From JBBQAA01 sp038254195 (lineage in GTDB: Bacteria; Actinomycetota; Thermoleophilia; Solirubrobacterales; Solirubrobacteraceae), in contig JBBSGJ010000077.1 of NCBI GenBank assembly GCA_038254195.1, positions 1 to 10,351 of the forward strand: a stretch of DNA of 10,351 nt. The letters are read 5' to 3'. Below the pieces are notes generated by a model. That model made no database searches. It was not told the DNA's origin and saw only the letters and a program-made list of their open reading frames with translations. The position numbers were made by a program, and so were the translations under genes. This document shows positions 1-6,115 of this stretch, in pieces; the stretch's first letter is position 1, and each line of letters begins with the position of its first letter.

Positions 1-579
1 GACTCCTACGCCCGGACGGTCCGCGCGCTGGCCAACGCCGTCGAGGCGCGCGACCCTTACGCGGGGGGCCACGCCGAGCGCGTCGCCGCCTACGGCTGCG
101 AGCTCGCGCTCGCCTGGGGCATCTCCTGCGCGGAGCGGCCCGAGCTCGAGTTCGGCTTCCTCCTGCACGACGTGGGCAAGCTGGGGATCCCCGACGCGAT
201 CCTCTTCAAGCCGGGCGGGCTGACTGACGCCGAGACGCAGCTCATGCGACAGCACGTGGTGATCGGTTCGGAGATCCTGCGGCCCATCGACTGGCTCGGC
301 GAGGGCCGTGCCGTCGTCCGCTCCCACCACGAGCGCTGGGACGGCGCAGGCTACCCGGACGGCCTGCGGGCCGAGGAGATCCCCAGGGCCGCGCGGGTCT
401 TCGCCGTCGCCGATGCCCTCGACGCACTGACGAGCCAGCGACCCTACCGTGGGCCGGTCTCGCTCGACGAGGCACGGGCGCGCATCCGCGCGGAATCCGG
501 CAGCCAGTTCTGTCCCGAAGCGATCGACGCCCTGGACTCCCTCTCCGACGCCCGGCTGCACGCCATCGCCGCGCGTTGA
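1..579 (+). CDS. HD-GYP domain cyclic-di-GMP phosphodiesterase (5' partial)
   Basis: The frame is open from the first base, so the N-terminus lies outside the window; 192 residues remain. HD-GYP proteins are metal-dependent phosphodiesterases that hydrolyse cyclic-di-GMP. The visible residues cover nearly all of the catalytic domain: GGH at 22-24, the HD pair at 56-57 within HDVGK, H85, HH at 109-110, and DGAGYP at 114-119, followed by D138 in VADALDALT. All the metal-ligand and GYP signature residues I can check are present, so the domain looks active. The missing N-terminus would normally hold a sensor (GAF, PAS, receiver or membrane segments), and I cannot tell which. The stop codon overlaps the start of a receiver-domain gene, so the two are probably co-transcribed and functionally linked. 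Assignment to the family is firm; activity on c-di-GMP rather than another cyclic dinucleotide is by family only. Confidence 0.93.
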   Translation, partial: DSYARTVRALANAVEARDPYAGGHAERVAAYGCELALAWGISCAERPELEFGFLLHDVGKLGIPDAILFKPGGLTDAETQLMRQHVVIGSEILRPIDWLGEGRAVVRSHHERWDGAGYPDGLRAEEIPRAARVFAVADALDALTSQRPYRGPVSLDEARARIRAESGSQFCPEAIDALDSLSDARLHAIAAR

Positions 580-962
580 GCGAGGTCGTCCTGATCGTCG
601 ATGACGATCCCTTCATCCGCCGGCTCATCGCCACGACGCTCGAGGATCTGCCCGGCTACGTGCTCCGCGAGGCCGGCGACGGTGAGGCGGCGCTCGCGGC
701 CGCGAGCGCCGAGCCCCCGGCGCTCGTCTTCCTCGACGTGACCATGCCGAAGCTCGACGGGATCGAGACCTGCCGGCGCCTGCGCGGCGACCCGGCGACG
801 GCCGGTGCGCGGATCGTGATGCTCACCGCCGCGAGCGGGCCGGAGGCCGAGCGCACCGCCCACGAAGCGGGCTGCGATCTCTACCTCACGAAGCCCTTCT
901 CCCCGCTGGAGCTGCTACGGCTCGTCGAACACGGCCCGGCGACCGGCCGGGTGCGGGAGTGA
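576..962 (+). CDS. Stand-alone response regulator receiver protein (CheY-like)
   Basis: This is a 128-residue single receiver domain with no output domain. The acidic pocket is D9-D11, the phospho-acceptor aspartate is D54 (in VFLDVTMP), the switch threonine is T84 and the conserved lysine is K106 (in LTKPF). It should therefore be phosphorylated by a histidine kinase, and acts through protein partners rather than by binding DNA. The start is TTG at 576, which overlaps the TGA stop of the HD-GYP gene (TTGA). There is no Shine-Dalgarno sequence, so translation is probably coupled to the upstream gene. The tight overlap suggests that this receiver works with the HD-GYP enzyme or with a kinase encoded upstream. 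No kinase is visible in the window. Confidence 0.92.
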   Translation: MSEVVLIVDDDPFIRRLIATTLEDLPGYVLREAGDGEAALAAASAEPPALVFLDVTMPKLDGIETCRRLRGDPATAGARIVMLTAASGPEAERTAHEAGCDLYLTKPFSPLELLRLVEHGPATGRVRE

Positions 963-1049
963 TCACGGCGCAGACCCGCGAGCAACGACTCGGGAATCCG
1001 GCGGCGACCCAGGGAACTTGAACGTGCGCCTGAGCGGCATCATGGTCGT

Positions 1050-1754
1050 GTGAGCCGCCGGGTCTTCGTTCTCCTGCTCCTCCTCGGGCTCGCGGCGTGC
1101 GGGACGCGACCGGCCGTCCCGGATCCCGCCGCGAAGGCACGCACATCGCCCCGCTCGTCCGCGGACGATGTCTTCGTGCTCCGGCCCAAGGCCGTCGCGC
1201 CCCTGCCGCCCCCCGTCCCGGACCCACCACGCCCGAAGCCCCCGTCCACCTCCGCCGCGCCCGCCTCGGGAGCGCCCTCCGACGCCGAGGTGCGCCGCGA
1301 GCTCGCCCAGGCGCTGGGGGTGAAGGCCTCCGCGGACCTCACCCACGTGGCCGAGCTCACTCCGAGCGGCCTCGCCGCCGCCCCACCCGCGGCGCCCGAC
1401 GCGGTCGACGCGGTCATCCGCGCCGGCAACCGCGTCGCCCACGCGCCCTACGTCTACGGCGGCGGGCATGGGCGCTTCATCGACACGGCCTACGACTGCT
1501 CGGGCTCCCTCTCCTTCGCCCTCGCCTCCGCACACCTGGTGGGCACGACGATGGACTCGTCCTCCCTCGCCCGCTGGGGACGACCCGGCCCCGGGAAGTG
1601 GATCACGGTCTACGCCAACGCGGGCCACGCGTTCATGGTCGTCGCGGGCCTGCGCTTCGACACCAGCGGCCGCGCAGGACCGCGCGGGTCGCGCTGGCAG
1701 CCGGCCCTGCGCTCCGTCTCTGGCTTCACGGTCCGCCACCCGGCGGGGCTGTAG
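1050..1754 (+). CDS. Lipoprotein with NlpC/P60-like cysteine peptidase domain
   Basis: This 234-aa protein begins with a lipoprotein signal peptide (SRR, a leucine-rich core, then the lipobox LAAC with lipidated C17), so it should be anchored on the outer face of the membrane. Residues about 20-75 form a low-complexity proline/alanine/serine linker. The C-terminal domain (about 120-234) has NlpC/P60-like features: YVYGGG at the start, a DCSG motif with candidate nucleophile C150, and a GHAFMVV motif with candidate catalytic H193. These enzymes usually cut peptide cross-links or stems in peptidoglycan. I could not place the third catalytic residue with confidence, so activity is inferred. The start is GTG at 1050; an ATG at 1042 opens only a three-codon frame that ends within this start. 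The 87-bp gap upstream may hold a separate promoter, but no convincing one is seen. Confidence 0.8.
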   Translation: MSRRVFVLLLLLGLAACGTRPAVPDPAAKARTSPRSSADDVFVLRPKAVAPLPPPVPDPPRPKPPSTSAAPASGAPSDAEVRRELAQALGVKASADLTHVAELTPSGLAAAPPAAPDAVDAVIRAGNRVAHAPYVYGGGHGRFIDTAYDCSGSLSFALASAHLVGTTMDSSSLARWGRPGPGKWITVYANAGHAFMVVAGLRFDTSGRAGPRGSRWQPALRSVSGFTVRHPAGL

Positions 1755-1755
1755 C

Positions 1756-1790
1756 CCCACTCGCGTGGGAAGGGAGACCGTCGACCGGTC
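1756..1790. terminator. Paired small hairpins between convergent genes
   Basis: The 34-bp gap between the lipoprotein gene and secG contains two adjacent inverted repeats. One is CCCAC-TCGC-GTGGG (1756-1769) and the other is GACCG-TCGAC-CGGTC (1776-1790), the latter running into the secG stop codon. Neither has a U-tract. They sit where a bidirectional terminator is expected, but the stems are only 5 bp and such repeats are common in GC-rich DNA. Confidence 0.35.
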
Positions 1791-2016
1791 AGGCGATCTT
1801 CAGCAGGATGACCGTGTTGACGACGAACGCGACCGCGAACCCGATGGTCCAGCGGTTGAGGTTGCGCTCGACGAGCGAGCCGCCGCCGAAGGGTCCCGCG
1901 CCCGTCCCCGCCCCAAAGGCGCCAGAGAGGCCGGCGTCCTTCCCGGAGTGCATGAGCACGAGGAAGATGAGGACCAGGGAGATGAAGACCTGGATGACCG
2001 AGAGCACGAGCTCCAT
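1789..2016 (-). CDS. secG: Preprotein translocase subunit SecG
   Basis: A 75-aa protein with the classic SecG layout: a first membrane helix (about residues 4-22), the conserved cytoplasmic loop HSGKDAGLSGAFGAG with a glycine-rich tail, and a second membrane helix (about 55-73). SecG is the small accessory subunit of the SecYEG channel and assists SecA-driven protein export. The length matches the family. The start is ATG at 2016, with a modest GGA-containing site upstream. It follows the ccmI-like gene by only 12 bp and is the last gene of the ccmE-ccmF-ccmI-like run, so it is probably co-transcribed with cytochrome c maturation genes. Confidence in the identity is high. Confidence 0.95.
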   Translation of the reverse strand: MELVLSVIQVFISLVLIFLVLMHSGKDAGLSGAFGAGTGAGPFGGGSLVERNLNRWTIGFAVAFVVNTVILLKIA

Positions 2017-2028
2017 GGTGGATCCAGG

Positions 2029-2307
2029 CTACTGCCCGGAGACGTCGTCGAGCGCGTGGAGGATCTCCACCGCCTCCGCCCGGAGCCGGCGGTCCTGCGC
2101 GCGCCAGTCCTCCTCGGAGAGCTTGCCCGTGCGGAAGTCGAGCTCGGCCTCGCGGATCTCGGCGTACTTGGCGTCGCGCGCGGCCTCGAGGTCGGCGAGG
2201 GCGAGCCGCGGGGGCCCCTCGGCGGGCTCGCCCCCGCCCGCGCGCAGCGGCCCGGCCAGCAGCGCGACCACGACCAGCAGCACGAGCAGGACGACGAGGA
2301 ACTCCAA
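2029..2307 (-). CDS. CcmI-like small membrane protein (cytochrome c biogenesis)
   Basis: A 92-aa protein with one N-terminal membrane helix (about residues 2-20), a short glycine/proline stretch, and a helical segment ending in ELDFRTGKLSEEDW and a charged helix. That last region resembles the segment of CcmI proteins just after the membrane helix (the pattern F-x-TGKLSEEDY). CcmI assists delivery of apocytochrome c to the haem-attachment complex. The large TPR part of full CcmI is absent and the frame ends cleanly, so this is a short form rather than an obvious truncation. The start is TTG at 2307, 16 bp after the ccmF stop; an ATG at 2317 is in another frame. The position directly after ccmF supports the assignment. 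It could also be viewed as a generic short coiled-coil membrane protein. Confidence 0.72.
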   Translation of the reverse strand: MEFLVVLLVLLVVVALLAGPLRAGGGEPAEGPPRLALADLEAARDAKYAEIREAELDFRTGKLSEEDWRAQDRRLRAEAVEILHALDDVSGQ

Positions 2308-2323
2308 GACCCGTCATCCGCTA

Positions 2324-4516
2324 CTAGACGCGCTCGGCGACCTCACGCCCGACGCGCGCGAGGTAGAGCGCCCGGCGCCGCGACGCCTGCGGCGCGGGCC
2401 AGAGCGCGGTGAGTCCGCCGCCGGCCACGATGATCCCGCCGATCCAGATCCACGCCACCATCGGCGAGGAGATGAAGCGGAAGTCCGCCGCCCAGGGCGC
2501 CCGGACCCAGCGTTCGGCCAGGCCGCGGATCGCCGCGTCGCGCAGGGCGAAGAGGCGGCCGAGCTGCGCCCGCGGGTCCGGGGTGGTCCCGGCCGCCCGC
2601 ATCGCCTTGAGGAACCGGCGGTTCCCGTCGTCGATCTGCGCTCGCAGGGGGATCAGGTTGGGCGCGATGACCGCCCAGAAGTCCCGCCGCGCCGAGGACT
2701 TCAGCGCGACCTCGCTCGTCGGCTCCCCGCCGAAGAAGCGCCCGATCACGCCGAGCGAGAGGTCCTTGGAGGGGTAGTAGCCCCGGGTGGTCTTCAGCGT
2801 GGCGAAGTGGCGTCCGCCGCGGGAGACGTCGAGGACCGCGCCGAAGGAGATCTTCTCCGAGGAGAAGTCGGTCGTCGGGCGCACGTAGCGGATCGTGTAG
2901 TCGGCCACGCGCGCGGTGCCCCCCGGCTTGAGCGAGACGTCCGTCGTGTGCTTGAACGAGGAGGAGGCGGCGACGCCGACGAGGAGGACCGCCACCCCCA
3001 CGTGGGCGAGGTAGCCCCCGTAGCGCCGGCGGTTACGGCTCACGAGCGAGACGAGCGCCCGCGGCGCCGGCTCGCCGGTCATGGCCCGCCGGGCGCCCAC
3101 GCCGCGGACGAGCTCCTGGCCCACGCACGCCGCGACGAACCCCGCGAAGCCGAACATGAGCCAGGCCCGCAGGTGGTGCGCCGACCCGAGCGCGGCGAGG
3201 ACGGCGAGCAGGGCGACCCCCACGAGCGCCGGCCGCGCGAACGTGGCCGCGAGGTTCCGCGGGGTGGCACGCCGCCAGGCGATGAGCGGGCCCACGCCCG
3301 TCAGCAGCACCAGCACCAGGGCGAAGGGCACGGTGTAGTCGTCGAACCAGGGCGGGCCGAGCGAGCGGCGGGTACCGGTCAGGGCCTCGGAGAGCAGCGG
3401 GAAGAACGTTCCCAGGGCGATCGTGAAGGCCAGGCCCACGAGCAGGACGTTCTGGAGCAGGAAGATCGCCTCGCGGGAGACAAGCGAGTCCAGCGTGTGC
3501 TCCGAGCGCAGGAGGTCGCGCCGCCAGATCACCAGCCCGACCGACACTGCGGTCATCGTCGCCACGAGCACGAGGAACGGCCCGCCCACGGTCGACGCCC
3601 CGAACGCGTGGATCGAGTCGATGATCCCCGAGCGCACGAGGAACGTGCCGAGCACGGCGAGCACCCCGGTGCCGAGCACGAGGGCGACGTTCCAGACCTT
3701 CAGCATCCCCCGCCGCTCTCCGATCATCGCCGAATGCAGGAACGCCGTGCCCGTCAGCCACGGCAGCAGCGAGGCGTTCTCCACCGCGTCCCATCCCCAG
3801 TAGCCGCCCCAACCGAGCTCGGTGTAGCTCCAGCGCGCACCGAGCAGGATCCCCACCCCGAGGAACAGCCAGCCCGCCAGCGCGAAGCGCCGCACGGCCT
3901 TGAGCCACTCGCCCCCGACCCGCCGCGCGGCCAGCGCGCCGAGCGCGAAGGCGAAGGGCACCGCCGAGAGCGTGTAGCCCGAGTAGAGCATCGGTGGGTG
4001 GATCATCATCGCCGGGTGGCGGAGCAGCGGGTTCAGCCCGTTGCCCTCCACCGGCGCCTGGGCGAGCTGCACGAACGGCCGGGCGTCGGGGGCGATCACC
4101 AGCAGCCCGAGGAAGAAGGAGGCGAGCAGGAGGAGCACAGCGGTGGCCCACGGCTGGACATCGCGCAGCTTGTGGCGCACGGCGAGCAGGGCGAGGCTCG
4201 ACCAGATCGAGAGCAGCATGACCCAGAGCAGCAGCGAGCCGGCCTGGGAGGACCACACCGCGGTCGCCTTGTAGAAGGTCGGCGTCGTCGTCGAGGAGTA
4301 GGAGGCGACGAGGTCGAACGAGAAGTCCGAGCGCAAAAAGGCGGCCTCGAGGATCGCGAAGGCGGCGATGAGCAGCCCGGCGAGGACGAAGACCGCGCGG
4401 CGGCCCGAGGCGACCCAGCGCACGCCGCCCCCCCGCGCCCCGTACACCGACGCCCCCACGCCGTAGAGGGCCGTCGCCAGGGCGAGGATCAGCAGGGCCC
4501 GGCCGAGAAGGGCCAT
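2324..4516 (-). CDS. ccmF: Cytochrome c-type biogenesis protein CcmF (haem lyase)
   Basis: A 730-aa polytopic membrane protein, close to the length usual for CcmF. The tryptophan-rich WWD motif that binds haem is clear at residues 236-243 (WGGYWGWD). The four histidines important in E. coli CcmF have counterparts: H173 (MMIHPP), H261 (FLHSAM), H303 (SIHAF) and H505 (YLAHVG). After many membrane helices there is a periplasmic-type domain (about 515-690) and a final membrane helix (about 697-718). CcmF takes haem from CcmE and, with partners, attaches it to CxxCH motifs of apocytochromes c. The ATG at 4516 directly abuts the ccmE stop codon (TAGATG), which implies translational coupling. The ABC-type ccmABCD genes and ccmG/ccmH are not in this window. 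Confidence 0.96.
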   Translation of the reverse strand: MALLGRALLILALATALYGVGASVYGARGGGVRWVASGRRAVFVLAGLLIAAFAILEAAFLRSDFSFDLVASYSSTTTPTFYKATAVWSSQAGSLLLWVMLLSIWSSLALLAVRHKLRDVQPWATAVLLLLASFFLGLLVIAPDARPFVQLAQAPVEGNGLNPLLRHPAMMIHPPMLYSGYTLSAVPFAFALGALAARRVGGEWLKAVRRFALAGWLFLGVGILLGARWSYTELGWGGYWGWDAVENASLLPWLTGTAFLHSAMIGERRGMLKVWNVALVLGTGVLAVLGTFLVRSGIIDSIHAFGASTVGGPFLVLVATMTAVSVGLVIWRRDLLRSEHTLDSLVSREAIFLLQNVLLVGLAFTIALGTFFPLLSEALTGTRRSLGPPWFDDYTVPFALVLVLLTGVGPLIAWRRATPRNLAATFARPALVGVALLAVLAALGSAHHLRAWLMFGFAGFVAACVGQELVRGVGARRAMTGEPAPRALVSLVSRNRRRYGGYLAHVGVAVLLVGVAASSSFKHTTDVSLKPGGTARVADYTIRYVRPTTDFSSEKISFGAVLDVSRGGRHFATLKTTRGYYPSKDLSLGVIGRFFGGEPTSEVALKSSARRDFWAVIAPNLIPLRAQIDDGNRRFLKAMRAAGTTPDPRAQLGRLFALRDAAIRGLAERWVRAPWAADFRFISSPMVAWIWIGGIIVAGGGLTALWPAPQASRRRALYLARVGREVAERV

Positions 4517-4921
4517 CTACGCCCTGGGCGGGGAGGACTTGAACTTCGAGGGGCACTTCGTCACGAGCGAGTCCGGCTCGCCGACGAAGCCCGCGCCCTG
4601 CTTGCGCACGGTGACGATCACCTCGCGCCCCTCGCGGAAGGGATCGGGGATGGTGCCCGTGTAGCTGACGGGGACCTTGGCCCCGCCCCTGCGATCGCGC
4701 ACGGCGAAGCGCAGCGTCCGCCCCTCGCGGGCCACGGAGCCCCGCGCCACCTTCCCCGTGAGCTGGTAGGTCCGCCCGGGCAGGGCGGAGGAGAGCAGCT
4801 CCGCGGGGGTGCGCGCCTCGCTCGACGCCGAGAAGCTCGTGTACACGAGCGCAGAGGCCAGGAGGACCGCGGTACCCAGGGCCACGACGAGCCGGATGCG
4901 GCGCTTGCGGCGAGGATCCAT
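4517..4921 (-). CDS. ccmE: Haem chaperone CcmE, CxxxF variant
   Basis: A 134-aa protein: a basic N-terminus, one membrane helix (about residues 9-29), then a small OB-fold-like beta domain (about 40-122), and a short flexible tail. CcmE carries haem from the CcmABCD exporter to CcmF. In E. coli, haem is bound covalently by a histidine in an HxxxY motif. Here the same place reads TKCPSKFK, with C123 for the histidine and F127 for the tyrosine. A cysteine form (CxxxY) is known from some archaea and Desulfovibrio and from other non-proteobacterial Ccm systems; the phenylalanine is a further change. I chose ATG 4921, which leaves a proper N-terminal anchor. An in-frame GTG two codons upstream (4927) is also possible. 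The frame stays open further upstream but without membrane-protein character. No Shine-Dalgarno is present. Confidence 0.9.
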   Translation of the reverse strand: MDPRRKRRIRLVVALGTAVLLASALVYTSFSASSEARTPAELLSSALPGRTYQLTGKVARGSVAREGRTLRFAVRDRRGGAKVPVSYTGTIPDPFREGREVIVTVRKQGAGFVGEPDSLVTKCPSKFKSSPPRA

Positions 4922-5003
4922 AGGCACAGCGATTGTATGGCTAGAGGAAGGATGCCTCGTGCCACGAAACCTTTGGCGTCCGCCGGCGTTAGGTAATACG
5001 ACG
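4922..5003. promoter_or_regulatory. Divergent promoter region between ccmE and the zinc-ribbon gene
   Basis: These 82 bases are noticeably richer in A and T than their surroundings. On the minus strand TACAAT (4937-4932) matches the -10 consensus at five of six positions and ends 10 nt before the ccmE ATG, or 4 nt before the alternative GTG. On the plus strand TAATAC (4994-4999) lies 4 nt before the ATG at 5004, with TTTGGC (4972-4977) as a weak -35. Neither gene has a Shine-Dalgarno site, so short-leader or leaderless mRNAs are likely. An 11-bp dyad TCGTG-C-CACGA (4957-4967) lies between the two and could be an operator. No experimental support is available. Confidence 0.5.
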
Positions 5004-5237
5004 ATGTCGCTCCGCCTCGCCTCTCGCACCTTCCCCCGGACCCGCCGCCCCGCCCGGCGCGACGGCCACACGCGCACGGCGCCCCTCGCGGCCCCGCTCG
5101 ACGAGGTCGCCCGCCACCAGCGCGCGGGCGGCCCCGAGGACACCGCGCTCTACGCCTGCTCCTGCGGGCTGAGCTTCCGCGCCGACGTCTCGGCCTCGGT
5201 GGCCTGCCCCCGCTGCGCCACCGCGCAGGCCTGGTAA
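5004..5237 (+). CDS. Small zinc-ribbon protein, function unknown
   Basis: A 77-aa protein with a basic, probably disordered N-terminal half (many arginines up to about residue 40) and a compact C-terminal zinc ribbon. The metal-binding pairs are C52 and C54 (ACSCG) and C68 and C71 (CPRC), followed by the end motif TAQAW. The CxC...CxxC arrangement suggests one structural zinc site. Such ribbons occur in nucleic-acid or ribosome-associated small proteins, but nothing here identifies the partner. The frame is open well upstream, to 4809, but that part is antisense to ccmE; ATG 5004 follows an AT-rich -10-like hexamer and gives a sensible protein. It is divergent from ccmE and ends only 3 bp from the end of the convergent peptidase gene. 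It is probably a conserved lineage-specific protein, by inference. Confidence 0.75.
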   Translation: MSLRLASRTFPRTRRPARRDGHTRTAPLAAPLDEVARHQRAGGPEDTALYACSCGLSFRADVSASVACPRCATAQAW

Positions 5238-5240
5238 GGG

Positions 5241-6080
5241 TTAGAACGGCCGGACGGCCGCGCCGCGGTCCCGCACCTCGAAGTGCAGGTGCGGGCCAGT
5301 GGCCAGGCCCGTAGCGCCCACGCGCCCGATCCTCTCCCCCACCCGGACCCGCTCTCCCCGGCCCACCAGGATCCGCGAGAGGTGGGCGTACCACGTCGTC
5401 AACCCGCGACCGTGGCCGAGGACGACGAGCATCCCGTAGCCCCCGGCATCCCAGCCCGCGAACACGACCCGCCCGCTCCGGGCGGCCCGGACGCTCGTGC
5501 CCGTGGGAGCGGGGAAGTCCGCGGCGGGGTGGAAGCCCGCCCCACGAGGGCCGAAGGGGTCACCGAGCGGCGCAAGCACGGGGGCCCGCAGCGCGACGGG
5601 GTTGCGCGGCGGCGGGCGGCGTAGCGCGGCGATCGTGTGCGGCCCGGCCACGCCGTCCGCACCGAGACCGGCACGGCGCTGGAAGCGCCGCAGGGCGGCG
5701 TCCACGTGGGGGCCGAAGCCGCCGTCGACGGTGCCCGACGGGAAGCCCGCCCACTCGAGCAGGAACTGCAGCGCCGACACGTCCCCACCGACCGACCCGA
5801 GGCGCAGCGCGCGACGACCGAGGCGCGGGCGGGCGAGCCGGCCGAGCGCCCGCCGGGTGCGCGGGCCCGCGACGCCGTCGACGGCGAGGCCCGCCCTTCG
5901 CTGGTAGGCCCGCACCGCGCGCCGCGTACCGGGTCCCGCGTAGCCGTCCACCGTGCCGGGATAGGTCCCGTGCGCTCGCAGGGCGACCTGGAGGGACGCG
6001 ATGCCCGCCGAGCCGCGCGCCGAAGCGGAGGCCGGGGCGAGCACGCAGACCAACGCCAGAAGGAGGACGCATCGCCGCAC
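5241..6080 (-). CDS. Secreted M23 peptidase with two peptidoglycan-binding repeats
   Basis: A 279-aa protein with a cleavable-type signal peptide (about residues 1-21, ending ASASA). Two PG_binding_1-type repeats follow (about 28-80 and 96-155), each with the pattern GTVDG..GP.T..A...FQ/YQRRAGL.xDGVAGP. The C-terminus is a LytM/M23 metallopeptidase domain (about 165-279). Zinc ligands H184 and D188 (HPAAD) and H266 are present, as are the catalytic-type H233 (YAHL) and H264 (HLH). All the key residues are intact, so it is probably an active endopeptidase that trims or remodels peptidoglycan. The start is GTG 6080, the first in-frame start after a stop four codons upstream; a GGGAGGG stretch lies very close to it. 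It follows msrA by 35 bp on the same strand and is probably the last gene of the ROK-msrA operon. Confidence 0.93.
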   Translation of the reverse strand: MRRCVLLLALVCVLAPASASARGSAGIASLQVALRAHGTYPGTVDGYAGPGTRRAVRAYQRRAGLAVDGVAGPRTRRALGRLARPRLGRRALRLGSVGGDVSALQFLLEWAGFPSGTVDGGFGPHVDAALRRFQRRAGLGADGVAGPHTIAALRRPPPRNPVALRAPVLAPLGDPFGPRGAGFHPAADFPAPTGTSVRAARSGRVVFAGWDAGGYGMLVVLGHGRGLTTWYAHLSRILVGRGERVRVGERIGRVGATGLATGPHLHFEVRDRGAAVRPF

Positions 6081-6115
6081 GCCCTCCCGTTACGCCGGAA
6101 GCCGGTGGCCTCCTT

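Noticed and set aside
1042..1053. ATG GTC GTG TGA mini-frame overlapping the lipoprotein start
   Set aside because: Three codons with no regulatory amino-acid bias; probably chance, although it does overlap the GTG start.
1097..4996. A 1299-codon open frame on the + strand running across the lipoprotein gene and the whole ccm-secG block
   Set aside because: It is antisense to ccmE, ccmF, ccmI-like and secG, is built of arginine, glutamate, histidine and glycine runs with no domain, and reflects scarcity of stop codons in GC-rich DNA.
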